56,479 bases of DNA from Chlorobium sp. (GCA_028282595.1 JANQHQ010000025.1:1-56479); one strand, 5' to 3'; positions 24,856-33,850 are shown, counted from the first letter of the stretch. Notes: generated by a model from the sequence alone, not told the origin. Translations and numbers: made by a program.

Positions 24856-26967
24856 ATGATCGATTCTTCCGACAGGGTACGGCCCGTTTCATCGAGGGCC
24901 TTCGACAGAACAAGGGTTTTCCATTTACGGGGGGTGCTCTCCGGCCTTCTGCTCGCGCTTTTCCTCGCGGTTTCGCCCGCGACGTTTCTTTCGACGCCGG
25001 CCGAGGGGTCGCCGCTCGAGCCCTCTCCCGTTCAGGAGGAGGCCGAGCGCTACCTGAGCCGCTATCTCATGCAGTATCATTTCCGGCAGGTTGCGGTCGA
25101 CGATTCGCTTTCCAGCGAGGTGCTTTCGCGCTATCTCGACGAGCTCGACCGCACCAGATCCTACTTTCTCTCCTCGGACGTCCGTTCCTTCCGTGAGAAG
25201 TTCGGCCGGTCGATGGACGACGAGTTCCTTTCCGGAAAAGCGGACGCCGGGTTCGCTATCTACAACCGCTTTCTCTCCCAGGCGCGGAAGAAGATGCGCT
25301 ACATGATCTCCCTTTTCGAGAAAGACGCTTTCGACTTCACCCTCCGCGAGTCGATCGAGCTGAACCGCGAGGAAGCTCCGTGGCCGGAATCCGACGATGA
25401 ACTGCACGATCTCTGGCGCAAGGAGGCCAAGTATCAATTGCTCAACCTGAGGCATTCGGGCGAAGAGGACGAGGAGGAACCCCGCAAGGTGCTCGTCAAG
25501 CGGTACAAGAACCGCCTCTCCCTGCTCGAGCAGCAGAACGCGGAGGATGCGTTCCGGGCCTACACCATGGCGCTGACCACCTCCTTCGACCCGCATACGC
25601 GCTACTTTTCTCCCGGCGATTTCGAGGACTTCCAGATCGATATCAGCCGTTCACTCGAGGGTATCGGGGCCAAGCTGCAGAGCGAGAACGAGTACACGGT
25701 CATCAACGAGGTCATTCCCGGCGGCCCCGCTTTCAGGAGCGATCTGCTGAAAAAGGGCGACCGGATCACGGGGGTGGGCCAGGGGAAACAGGGCGAGATC
25801 GTCGATATCGTCGGATGGAGAACCACCGACGTGGTCCGCCTCATTCGGGGCAAGAAGGGCTCGACCGTGCGTTTGAAGATTCTTCCGGTCAGCCAGGGTA
25901 ACAAGGGACCGTCGAAGATCATCTCGATCGTCCGCGACGAGGTCAGGCTGGAGGAGCAGACCGCAAAGAAAGAGGTGATCCTCAGCGGCGGCCGCAAGAT
26001 CGGAGTGATCTCCATTCCCGCGTTCTATCTCGACTTCGAGGGGCAGACCAAGAACAAGCCCGATTACAAAAGCACCAGCCGCGACGTGAAGAAGATTCTC
26101 GCGGAACTTCGGAAGGAAGGGGTCGAGGGGATCGTTCTCGACCTGAGGAACAACGGCGGCGGCGCGCTCGATGAGGCGGTCAAACTGACCGGTCTGTTCA
26201 TCTCCGACGGCCCTGTCGTCCAGATCAGGAACTCGCAGGGCGGAAAGATCGTCCTCAAGGACGAGGACCCGGAGCTGGTTTACAAGGGTCCTCTCGCGGT
26301 GCTCGTCAACCGCTACAGCGCATCCGCTTCGGAGATTCTCGCGGCCGCGATCCAGGATTACGGGCGCGGCGTCGTGATAGGCGGCCGGACCTTCGGCAAG
26401 GGAACCGTCCAGAGCATCATGAAGATCAGGCGGCCGTTCAATTTCATCTACAAGAAGGACGATCTCGGTCAGCTCAAGCTGACGGTCGCCAAGTTCTACC
26501 GCATTTCGGGCGAAAGCACCCAGCACATGGGGGTCCGGCCCGATATCGTCTTTCCCTCGCTCATCGACAGCGAGGTCGTCGGGGAGGACAACTACACGAG
26601 CAGTCTGCCGTGGGACGTCATATCGCCCGCGAGGTACTCTCACTCCTCCTGGCTGACGGGGGCCGACGTCGAGGACCTCAGGCAGCGGTTCGTCGAGAGA
26701 ACGCGGATTGACTCTGCCTATGCGAGTTATGTCAGGGATCTGAACGTCCTGAACGGCTTCCGCAAAAAAGAGGTGGTGCCCCTTTTCGAGCCGGAGTTCA
26801 AGGCGGAAATGGACCGCATAGAGAACTTCGAAGCGCAGTGGAACAAGGAAGACCAGCCCGATCTTTTGCTGACGGAATCGGCCGCGGTCGTGATCGACAT
26901 GGCCGACCTGTCGCAGAACAGGCTTCCGGGAGCCGAATCGGCTCCCTGGCAGGCGGAAAAGAAGTAG
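24856..26967 (+). CDS. prc: C-terminal processing (tail-specific) protease, S41A
   Basis: 703 residues from ATG 24856 (an in-frame TTG lies at 24841). A signal or membrane anchor at about residues 28-48 exports it to the periplasm. After an N-terminal helical domain there is a PDZ domain (about 240-330, SLEGIGAKLQSENEYTVINEV) and the S41 catalytic core with the nucleophile in VNRYSASASEI and the lysine in GRTFGKGTVQ. It degrades or trims proteins with hydrophobic C-termini. Length and order fit Prc/Tsp of Gram-negative bacteria. Confidence 0.94.
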   Translation: MIDSSDRVRPVSSRAFDRTRVFHLRGVLSGLLLALFLAVSPATFLSTPAEGSPLEPSPVQEEAERYLSRYLMQYHFRQVAVDDSLSSEVLSRYLDELDRTRSYFLSSDVRSFREKFGRSMDDEFLSGKADAGFAIYNRFLSQARKKMRYMISLFEKDAFDFTLRESIELNREEAPWPESDDELHDLWRKEAKYQLLNLRHSGEEDEEEPRKVLVKRYKNRLSLLEQQNAEDAFRAYTMALTTSFDPHTRYFSPGDFEDFQIDISRSLEGIGAKLQSENEYTVINEVIPGGPAFRSDLLKKGDRITGVGQGKQGEIVDIVGWRTTDVVRLIRGKKGSTVRLKILPVSQGNKGPSKIISIVRDEVRLEEQTAKKEVILSGGRKIGVISIPAFYLDFEGQTKNKPDYKSTSRDVKKILAELRKEGVEGIVLDLRNNGGGALDEAVKLTGLFISDGPVVQIRNSQGGKIVLKDEDPELVYKGPLAVLVNRYSASASEILAAAIQDYGRGVVIGGRTFGKGTVQSIMKIRRPFNFIYKKDDLGQLKLTVAKFYRISGESTQHMGVRPDIVFPSLIDSEVVGEDNYTSSLPWDVISPARYSHSSWLTGADVEDLRQRFVERTRIDSAYASYVRDLNVLNGFRKKEVVPLFEPEFKAEMDRIENFEAQWNKEDQPDLLLTESAAVVIDMADLSQNRLPGAESAPWQAEKK

Positions 26968-27001
26968 TGCGGCTTTTTCCCGCCGGGTGAGCCCGGGCGC
27001 G

Positions 27002-28396
27002 TCAGAGCTTCGTGGCGGCGTTTCGTATCTGCTCCGCGACGGAGGGAAAGGAGGTGCCGCCGTGGGTTTTCTTGCTGTTAACGCTGGCCTCCGGCGTCAG
27101 CGATGCGTAAAGATCCTCACCGAACAGCTCCGAAAATTCCCGGTAGGTTTCCAGGGAGAGTTTCGAAAGCGGCGTCTTCGTTTCGATCGCCCGCGTGACG
27201 ATCCTTCCGGTCATGCGGTGAGCGTCCCTGAACGGCAACCCCTTCCCGACCAGGTATTCCGCGATCTCCGTCGCGAGACTCAGGTCCTCGGCGGTCAGTT
27301 TCGCGAGCCGCTCCTCTTTGAGCTTCGTGTGGGCGAGCAGCTTCGTGAAGATCTTTATGCTCGAGAGCGTCGTTCTCGCCGCATCGAACAGCGGAGGCTT
27401 GTCCTCCTGCATATCCCGGTTGTAGGAGAGCGGGAGACCCTTCATAACCGTCAGGATGTTCATCAGATCGCCGTAGACCCTGCCTGTCTTGCCCCGCACC
27501 AGTTCGGCGATGTCGGCGTTCTTCTTCTGCGGCATGATCGACGAGCCGGTCGAGAAAGCGTCGCTGATCTCGATATAGTCGAATTCGGACGAGCTCCAGA
27601 GAATCAGGTCCTCGCAGAATCTCGACAGGTGCATCATGGCGATGGCGCAGACCGAGACGAACTCGATCACGATGTCGCGGTCGCTTACGGCGTCGATGCT
27701 GTTCTGGAAGAGCGCCCCGAAATCGAGCAGTTCCTTGCTGCGTGCCGCATTCAGCGGCAAGGTGCTGCCGGCGAAGGCCGCCGCGCCGAGCGGGGAGACG
27801 TCCGCTCTTTTCAGGAGGTCCCGCACCCGTTCGCGGTCGCGGTGGAACATGTTGAAGTATGCCATGTAGTAGTGTCCGGCCGAGACGGGCTGCGCCCGCT
27901 GCAGATGGGTATAGCCGAAAATGATCGTCTCGCGGCAGGTTTCGGCTTTTTCCACAAGCAGTCTGTTCAGCGCCGTGAGGGCCTCGTCCAGCTCGGAGAT
28001 CATCCCTTTCAGATAGAGTCTCGTATCGGTGGCGACCTGGTCGTTGCGGCTTCGTCCGGAATGGATTTTTCCCGCGATGGGACCGATCTTCTCCTTCAGC
28101 CGGTTTTCGATGACCGTATGGATATCTTCCTCCTCCCACTCCGGCACGAGCGCCCCCGAGGAGATTTCCTGCTCGATCTCTTCCAGACCCTCGACGATGA
28201 GCCGCGCTTCCTCCACCGGAATGATCGCCTCCTCGGAAAGCATCGTCACGTGCGCTATCGAGCCCCGGATATCCTCCCGGTAGAGCGCCTTGTCCACATC
28301 GACGGACGAGGAGAAGAAGAGTGCCTCGCGGTCGAACGGTTCGGCGAAACGGCTCTGCCACAGGAGTTCTTTTTCAGTGCATTTTTTCGTGCTCAT
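27002..28396 (-). CDS. argH: Argininosuccinate lyase
   Basis: 464 residues from the ATG at 28396. GKIHSGRSRNDQVATDTR, GYTHLQRAQPVS and the signature loop GSSIMPQKKNAD define argininosuccinate lyase, the last step of arginine synthesis. It is separated from the other arg genes by about 6 kb. A 26-bp near-palindrome lies in its upstream region. The frame extends five codons further to 28411, but MSTKK is the likelier start. Confidence 0.96.
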   Translation of the reverse strand: MSTKKCTEKELLWQSRFAEPFDREALFFSSSVDVDKALYREDIRGSIAHVTMLSEEAIIPVEEARLIVEGLEEIEQEISSGALVPEWEEEDIHTVIENRLKEKIGPIAGKIHSGRSRNDQVATDTRLYLKGMISELDEALTALNRLLVEKAETCRETIIFGYTHLQRAQPVSAGHYYMAYFNMFHRDRERVRDLLKRADVSPLGAAAFAGSTLPLNAARSKELLDFGALFQNSIDAVSDRDIVIEFVSVCAIAMMHLSRFCEDLILWSSSEFDYIEISDAFSTGSSIMPQKKNADIAELVRGKTGRVYGDLMNILTVMKGLPLSYNRDMQEDKPPLFDAARTTLSSIKIFTKLLAHTKLKEERLAKLTAEDLSLATEIAEYLVGKGLPFRDAHRMTGRIVTRAIETKTPLSKLSLETYREFSELFGEDLYASLTPEASVNSKKTHGGTSFPSVAEQIRNAATKL

Positions 28397-28483
28397 CGGT
28401 CTGAAGGTCAAGGGTTTTGCGGTAGTAGCCGGAAGTTAACAAAATACGCGCCGCCGTGAAAACGCTTCGGTTGCTCTTGTTTA

Positions 28484-28509
28484 TGCTTTATAAAGTACTT
28501 TAAAATGCA
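28484..28509. promoter_or_regulatory. 26-bp near-palindrome upstream of argH
   Basis: The site runs from TGC to GCA around a central AAAGTACTTT; 11 of 13 positions of the half-sites agree. On the minus strand a TTGCAT and TATAAA pair lies within it, so it may be an operator over the argH promoter. It is not a good ARG-box match. Confidence 0.4.
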
Positions 28510-28683
28510 AAGTATATGCGATAAAATGAAAAAACCGTCGATAAAGCGGGGGAAACGAAACGGGGCAACGGAGCATACGTGTTCGCCTCTGTGGATTTCC
28601 GTTTTTCCGTAACATGCCTTCTGATTGTCTCTCCGTAGGGGCAGCCCGGACAAACGGCCGGAAGCGCGTTTGCCCCGGCGTAG

Positions 28684-28703
28684 GGGCGAAAAATCTTTCG
28701 CCC
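28684..28703. repeat. GGGCGAAA hairpin after the caspase operon
   Basis: GGGCGAAA and TTTCGCCC form an 8-bp perfect stem with the 4-base loop AATC, 38 bases beyond the stop at 28741. GTAGGGGC occurs here and again about 45 bases upstream. It may act as the operon terminator, although no T-run follows on the minus strand. The 28397-28740 gap holds this hairpin and the argH upstream site. Confidence 0.5.
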
Positions 28704-28740
28704 TTATTCATGCGGGGGAAAACGAACGGCCGAACCGAGG

Positions 28741-30213
28741 TTATTTCCGGTCCGGCAGGTCGAGTTTGTCGAACAGGCTTCTGGCGGAACGTTTCAGGGA
28801 TACGGTCGGAACCTTGACGTTGGTGACAAGCTCCCTGAGCGAGAAGGAGGGGGCCTTCTGCTTCTGCGGTATCGACTGCCGCGCCTGTTCAAGCAGGGTC
28901 TGCACGATGTTCCGTTCGAGCTGCGTCAGGTCTTTCCGCTGGTTCAGGGCGGTGTCGAGAAGGGAAAATCCCTTGTCCGTGGCGCTCACTCCGGCAAGGT
29001 AGTCGAACATCTCCTCCGTTTTCGCGAGCGACGGTCCGGTTTTCTGTTTTTCCCCGCTCTCGGTCAGCCGGTGCAGCAGCCAGGGGGTTGTTGTCAGCAG
29101 GCTGTTGGAAAAACGGTCGGAAAACGAGCCCGCGGGCACGATGGAGCTTTTGCGGAGGCTTCGCCTCGTTATCAGATCCCAGCTTCTCATGAGCATCGGC
29201 GGGGCGGGGAAGGAGACCGGATGCTTTCGTCTCCGTTCGTCGCTTCCGGCAAGCCAGAGCGCGTGCACGTCGGGGTGCGGCCCGATCAGCCGTTCCAGTT
29301 TTTCGGCTATGGCGTCGATGACCCGGAAGTCCGGCCTGCGTTCCTGAAGGAGCAGATGCGCGCCGTAGAGACCGAACAGGGGATTGTCCCGGGCGGAGGC
29401 GAACACCCTGGGGAAGGTCTCGGGATCGACGACCGTACGGCGGGTTTCGAGGGCGATTCGGGCAAGTTCCGCGAGACGGAACGAGGGAGAGGCGGGATCG
29501 AACGCCTTTCCCGGTTTCGTCATATGCGCCGAAACCGATTTCAGGAGCAGCCGCGTCGATGCACGGCGCTCTTCCTCTCCGTTCGCGAACTCCGAGGTGA
29601 GGCCGAAGAGCATCGTCCGCCAGCCCCTGCAGGCGACCACGAACATTTCGAAGGTGCCGAGTCGTCCGGTTTCCACCCGCAGGCGGTAGGTCCCGGGGGC
29701 GAGCTCGACGTTCATGCAGCAAGAGGACGCTTCGGGCCGGTAGATGCCGCCGGTTTCCATATCGGCGATTTCCCGTCCGTCGAGCGAATGGAGCGTAACG
29801 CCCTCGCCGGGGTGGCGTCCGGTATCGGGTTGAGGGTGGCGCACAAAAAGGAAGATGCCGCTGCCTTTTCCGGCCCTGACGTGGGTTCTCGCGCTTTCTT
29901 CTTCGGCCAGGCGTTGCTGGCGTTCGTCACGGGCGCGGGTGTCGAGCAGCGGCGTGGTCGAATCGAAGGCAAGCGGTTTGCCCCTGAGCTCCGTCTTCGG
30001 CCGGGCGGCCGGAACTTCCACCAGTCTGTCTTCCTGCGTCGTTCCGGATCGGAAGCGCACCTTGTAGAGTCCCGGCGATACCTTCCGGTCGAGCGTTCCC
30101 ACGGCGCTCTGCATGCGTTCGAACCGGTTGTCCATCAGAAAGATCTCCGTGGCCTTGTCCGGGGCGACGATGGAGAGCTGTATTTTCTTTTCAGAGCGTG
30201 ATTTCGATGTCAT
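28741..30213 (-). CDS. Unrecognised protein with two PG-Y domains, caspase-operon partner
   Basis: 490 residues, family not recognised. Residues about 10-68 form a small beta-rich domain (ATEIFLMDNRFE ... SPGLYKVRF ... RLVEVP) that closely matches the C-terminal 70 residues of the caspase encoded just upstream (TEVCVIANGRLE ... EPGLYKISI ... QLVEL). A more diverged copy spans about 115-195 (VTLHSLDGREIADM ... APGTYRLRV). The rest is alpha-helical with no catalytic motif and no signal peptide. The start overlaps the caspase gene by 23 bases. It could be an adaptor, substrate or effector of the protease; this is inference. Confidence 0.75.
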   Translation of the reverse strand: MTSKSRSEKKIQLSIVAPDKATEIFLMDNRFERMQSAVGTLDRKVSPGLYKVRFRSGTTQEDRLVEVPAARPKTELRGKPLAFDSTTPLLDTRARDERQQRLAEEESARTHVRAGKGSGIFLFVRHPQPDTGRHPGEGVTLHSLDGREIADMETGGIYRPEASSCCMNVELAPGTYRLRVETGRLGTFEMFVVACRGWRTMLFGLTSEFANGEEERRASTRLLLKSVSAHMTKPGKAFDPASPSFRLAELARIALETRRTVVDPETFPRVFASARDNPLFGLYGAHLLLQERRPDFRVIDAIAEKLERLIGPHPDVHALWLAGSDERRRKHPVSFPAPPMLMRSWDLITRRSLRKSSIVPAGSFSDRFSNSLLTTTPWLLHRLTESGEKQKTGPSLAKTEEMFDYLAGVSATDKGFSLLDTALNQRKDLTQLERNIVQTLLEQARQSIPQKQKAPSFSLRELVTNVKVPTVSLKRSARSLFDKLDLPDRK

Positions 30214-31243
30214 CGTTGAGCAGTTCTACGAGTTGGTGTCTGTCGGTGCCGGCTATCGAGATTTTGTAGAGCCCCGGTTCGAGAGGGCACAGCAGTTTGT
30301 TTTCTTCGAACGGAATCCGGTGCAGTTCCTCGAGGCGGCCGTTCGCGATCACGCACACCTCGGTTCCGGTATGGGACTCCAGGCGGATCGTGACCTCCGG
30401 AATATGGCGTTTTGCCGAACTTCGGCGTTTCAGCCAGATGATATCCTGACCGGTGCCCAGGTAGATTTCCGGGGGCGATATCGCCGTTTCGCCCGCGATG
30501 CCGTCTATGACGTTGTGGATGTATTGTTTGACGTCTTCTCCTTTCAGGTTGCCCTGCCTGTTCGGACGGGCTTTTTCGAGGGCTTCCATGAGCGCTACGG
30601 TAAAGATCCCGTAGACATCGTTGTTCATGTGAGGCATGGCTTTTTCCTTCGCCGCATGTCCCCAGGGCGCGGCGAAGGCGTAGAACTTGCGAACGGCATG
30701 GGTTTTGGACGGATTCGGATTGATCGAGGGCAACTGCGGACAGGTATAGGAGTGCAGCAGGCTTTTGGTCCTGCAGCAGTCCATGATGAGCACTATTTCA
30801 TCGAAAACAGCCGACTGGGCGATCCATTCGGCATAGGAGGTTATCGCGACGTGCAGCCCGACGATCCGGCCGGCGTTTGCCGTGTAGAGGGCGGTGTTCA
30901 TGACGTTTTTGTAGCTTTCGGCGGCGTCGCTGAAGCCGTGACCCGAAACGAACAGGTAGAGTCTGCGCCCCGCGTGTTCCCCCCTGACCCCTTTTTCGAG
31001 AAAAGGACGGAACAGGCCTTCGATATCTTCACGGTCGGGGCGGGTTTTTTCCGGGCGGCCGTCCGGAGGAGGAGAAAAATCCGTGGAAAGGCACGTTTCG
31101 ATACGTTCACCGGGAAGATCTCCCCCGTCGGTTTTTTCGAGCCATTCGGCGAAAAGAAGGGCATCGCGGCAGGGACCTTCGAGCGAGCCGATGCCCGGAT
31201 AGGTCTGTATGCCGACCACTATGGCGCAATCGTCCGTCGCCAT
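30191..31243 (-). CDS. Caspase-family (C14) cysteine protease with C-terminal PG-Y domain
   Basis: 350 residues. The p20-like core has the catalytic histidine in LYLFVSGHGFS (His102) and the catalytic cysteine in EIVLIMDCCRT (Cys157, metacaspase-like DCC). The start AIVVGIQTYP is the usual first strand of prokaryotic caspase homologues. Residues about 281-350 form a separate beta-rich domain shared with the downstream protein. No signal peptide, so it is cytosolic. The ATG shares a base with the TGA of the upstream hydrolase gene (TGATG), indicating translational coupling. Such proteases often act in regulated cell death or defence in bacteria; the role here is unknown. Confidence 0.88.
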   Translation of the reverse strand: MATDDCAIVVGIQTYPGIGSLEGPCRDALLFAEWLEKTDGGDLPGERIETCLSTDFSPPPDGRPEKTRPDREDIEGLFRPFLEKGVRGEHAGRRLYLFVSGHGFSDAAESYKNVMNTALYTANAGRIVGLHVAITSYAEWIAQSAVFDEIVLIMDCCRTKSLLHSYTCPQLPSINPNPSKTHAVRKFYAFAAPWGHAAKEKAMPHMNNDVYGIFTVALMEALEKARPNRQGNLKGEDVKQYIHNVIDGIAGETAISPPEIYLGTGQDIIWLKRRSSAKRHIPEVTIRLESHTGTEVCVIANGRLEELHRIPFEENKLLCPLEPGLYKISIAGTDRHQLVELLNDDIEITL

Positions 31244-32727
31244 CAGGCAAACCCTTCCCTGAGCAGGTGAACGATGCTCGCGACCGTTTCGGTCTCGTTG
31301 TCGAAGTCGCCGTGCTTTGCCGAAGCGCTTCTCATGCCGGGAGGGGCGTTCTTGGGGGTGATGGAAAGCACCTCGCCCTTCTCCTCGCCGCTCACGAACT
31401 CACGGGCGGGTTTCACGCCGGGGAATGCGCCGTCGGGGAAGTGTTTGCGGTCGTAGAACCGTTTCATGCCCACGATCGGCACGTCGTAACCGTCCTCGAG
31501 CACGCCGGAGATGAAGTAGAGCAGCGAGTGCGGATACAAGACCGGTACGAGACAATCCTTTTTCTCGTTCTCGTCCAGCATGGTGAACATGCGGAAACGG
31601 TCGATCCGGTCGTTGTGTTTTTCAACCGTGCGGGAGATTTTTTCGAAGGTCGAGGCCGGAGCCAGAAAGACCAGCTCGAAATGCTGGTCCGGCAGTATTT
31701 CGGCTGCCTTGTCGAGCAACTCGGCGATGTAAATCGCACCGGTGCTGTGACCGATCAGAACGATGCGCGGTCTGTTTCCGGGAGTCGATTGCCGCGCGAG
31801 CTCCGTCAGGAACGCCGTGCCTCCGTGAATGTCCGGGTTGTCGCCGAAAGCGTCCGCGGTATCCTGTTTCATCAGGTCCCAGACCGCTTTTCCGGCATTG
31901 GACAGGTAGAGCTCCCGTAAAATCTCTTCCACGATGGTTGCGTGCAGGCCGTGATCGCGTTTTTCGACAAAACGGCTCACCACTCTCACCGCAAGCCCTG
32001 CGATCGCCTTCAGAACCAGTGCGGTTTCGACAACGCCTTTTTCTCCGGGTGACGGCCGGGTGACGAAACGTTCCAGGGCATCCGGATCGATGAGGGTTCT
32101 GGTCGAGCCCCGGACGCGGGGTCCCTTTGCGCGGCGTTCCTTTTCGACGGCGTCCGGCGAGAGGAGCGAGGCGGTTATCCGCTCTATTTCCTCGTTGAGA
32201 TTGAAGTCGAGCTCCAGCTCCCGTTCGATGGTCATGATTTCCAGCTCGCTGAGCTCCCCGATGTCGTCGCCGATCTCGAACGTCTCCAGTGTCGAGGCGT
32301 CATCGGCGAGTATCGCCCGGTCTATCGAATCCGTGAGGCTCTCTGTATCGATATCGTCGGAAAGGGTTAAGGCGGCGCGGGCTCCCTCCGTTTTAGCGAT
32401 CTTGCGGAAAACAACCTTGAGCAGCACTTTCCAGAGCATGCGGAAAAAGTCTTCCGAACGGATCTCGTCGAGGTTGTTTTTCAGGGTTTCAAGGAGTCCC
32501 GATTCCCAGATGAAAAAAGCCGGAAAGGCGTCGCCGGCGGCATACTCTCCGCAAAGGTTGTTCGCGGTTTCGACGCCGGTGGAATACTTGACCAGGCCGC
32601 CGTGAAAATGAACGGCGAGGGTGTTTTTTTCCAGTGCGTTCGAAACCAGTCCGGCTACATGATCCCGCGGGGTATCGGCGACCAGTTTTCCGTCCCTGAG
32701 ATGGATGAGGTGTTCGTGCAGTGACAT
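31243..32727 (-). CDS. Alpha/beta hydrolase (lipase-like), caspase-operon first gene
   Basis: 494 residues. LAVHFHGGLVKYSTG (about 37-51) is an oxyanion-hole HGG motif on the first strand, and VLIGHSTGAIYIAELL carries the nucleophile Ser328 (GHSTG). Between them is a long insertion (about 80-300) with an acidic stretch. Candidate acid and histidine residues follow in the C-terminal part. An AGGAGG ribosome binding site and a 16-bp perfect palindrome lie upstream. It is first in the overlapping operon with the caspase and the PG-Y protein. A lipase or esterase activity is likely, the substrate unknown. Confidence 0.75.
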   Translation of the reverse strand: MSLHEHLIHLRDGKLVADTPRDHVAGLVSNALEKNTLAVHFHGGLVKYSTGVETANNLCGEYAAGDAFPAFFIWESGLLETLKNNLDEIRSEDFFRMLWKVLLKVVFRKIAKTEGARAALTLSDDIDTESLTDSIDRAILADDASTLETFEIGDDIGELSELEIMTIERELELDFNLNEEIERITASLLSPDAVEKERRAKGPRVRGSTRTLIDPDALERFVTRPSPGEKGVVETALVLKAIAGLAVRVVSRFVEKRDHGLHATIVEEILRELYLSNAGKAVWDLMKQDTADAFGDNPDIHGGTAFLTELARQSTPGNRPRIVLIGHSTGAIYIAELLDKAAEILPDQHFELVFLAPASTFEKISRTVEKHNDRIDRFRMFTMLDENEKKDCLVPVLYPHSLLYFISGVLEDGYDVPIVGMKRFYDRKHFPDGAFPGVKPAREFVSGEEKGEVLSITPKNAPPGMRSASAKHGDFDNETETVASIVHLLREGFA

Positions 32728-32744
32728 GGGGTGTTACCCTCCTA

Positions 32745-32760
32745 CCGGCAACGTTGCCGG
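32745..32760. promoter_or_regulatory. 16-bp perfect palindrome upstream of the caspase operon
   Basis: CCGGCAACGTTGCCGG is a perfect inverted repeat ending 18 bases before the first gene, just upstream of its ribosome binding site. It could be an operator or a leader hairpin. Confidence 0.5.
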
Positions 32761-32887
32761 ATATGCGGTTTTCGACGTGCTGCAAGAGGATACTGACGGG
32801 GGCCGGGGTATTTGAGGCCCTCAGGAAAATATAGGGTGGAGCCGACGATATTGCAACGCCGCCGGAGCGGGGAAGGGGCAGGGCGCT

Positions 32888-32919
32888 GAAAAAAACGCCC
32901 CCCGGATCGTCGATCCGGA
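32888..32919 (-). terminator. Intrinsic terminator of the repeat-protein gene
   Basis: CCGGATCG and CGATCCGG pair around a single base (32903-32919); on the minus strand the hairpin is followed by GGGGCG and a run of seven T. Confidence 0.75.
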
Positions 32920-32947
32920 GAGCGTGGGCTCCGGGTTTGCGTGATCG

Positions 32948-33850
32948 CTACTTCCTCATGTACTGGAAGCTCGGGTCCGGGCGGCCGATGAAACAGGAGC
33001 GGGTAAAACCGTACTTCTTGATGATCGCGAGAGTCTTTTCGGCTTCCGCTTTCTTGCCGCCGAAGTCGAACATCCAGTGGTTGCCGTCGACGATCTTCCA
33101 GCTTCCGTTGACGTTCTTCACCTGGGTTGTCTGCGGGTTGAAACTCACGCAATCCTCGCCCGGCATGCCGCCCTGTGGCGCCTGTCCGTTAACCAGCATG
33201 TACTGGAAGGAGGGGTCGGGGCGTCCGACGAAGCAGGAACGGTTCATCCGGTAGTGCTTGATGACGCGCAGCGCGGCCATGGCTTCCGCCCGGTTCGAAC
33301 CGAAATCGAACATCCAGTGGTTGCCATCGACGATCTTCCAGCTTCCGTTGACGTTCTTTACCATCGCATTGTCGGGATTGAAGGGGATGCAGTCTTCCTG
33401 CAGCACGGCCGGAGGAGGAATCGGCACGAAGGCCTTCTTCATCGTGTAGACCGCGTTGTAGTTCGACCGCCCGCTGTTGTCGGTAAAACGGGTGTAGACT
33501 TCGGTGCGAAGCTTGTTGCCCATCGGTTTGACGATCACCAGCGTCTGGCTGAACCCCTTGTCGAACATCGCCGAAACCGCCCGCCCTTTCTGCATCAGGT
33601 TGGATGAGACGGAAGGAGCGTAGATGAACGCGGGAACCGTTCCCCAGTCGCAGTCCTCGGGATGGCATTTGCCCCACGCCTGCAGTTTGACGTTGCCGCC
33701 GCTCTGCGTGATTTTCAGCTTGGTCATGCCCCGTGTGTTGCTGTCCGTGTTGACCCACATACCGGTAAACTGTCCGATCGAAGCGAATACCGGTGAAGAG
33801 CAGAACAGAACCAGAAGGGCCGCGATGACGGCATAACGATGTTTTTTCAT
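32948..33850 (-). CDS. Secreted protein with tandem C-terminal repeats
   Basis: 300 residues from ATG 33850, with GGAGG six bases upstream and a Sec signal peptide ending SSPVFA. The mature N-terminal half starts GQFTGMWVNTDSNTRGMTKL and has CHPEDCDW, a small beta domain found in other bacterial extracellular proteins. The C-terminal half holds two copies of a unit of about 70 residues: DC.(P/S)FNP, VKNVNGSWKIVDGNHWMFDFG, AEA..L..IK.Y and RSCF(V/I)GRPDPSFQYM. Each copy has a pair of cysteines likely to form a disulfide. The DNA of the two copies is nearly identical in the SWKIVDGNHW segment. Function unknown; it might be a ligand-binding or surface protein. Confidence 0.8.
   Translation of the reverse strand: MKKHRYAVIAALLVLFCSSPVFASIGQFTGMWVNTDSNTRGMTKLKITQSGGNVKLQAWGKCHPEDCDWGTVPAFIYAPSVSSNLMQKGRAVSAMFDKGFSQTLVIVKPMGNKLRTEVYTRFTDNSGRSNYNAVYTMKKAFVPIPPPAVLQEDCIPFNPDNAMVKNVNGSWKIVDGNHWMFDFGSNRAEAMAALRVIKHYRMNRSCFVGRPDPSFQYMLVNGQAPQGGMPGEDCVSFNPQTTQVKNVNGSWKIVDGNHWMFDFGGKKAEAEKTLAIIKKYGFTRSCFIGRPDPSFQYMRK
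33074..33367 (-). repeat. Two near-identical DNA blocks within the secreted-protein gene
   Basis: A block of about 55 bases coding for VKNVNGSWKIVDGNHWMFDF occurs at about 33068-33125 and again at about 33308-33366, differing at only a few positions. It records a recent duplication of the 70-residue unit, or gene conversion between the copies. Confidence 0.7.

Noticed and set aside
26987..28459. 490-residue frame antisense to argH
   Set aside because: Opposite a full-length argininosuccinate lyase gene; no motifs.
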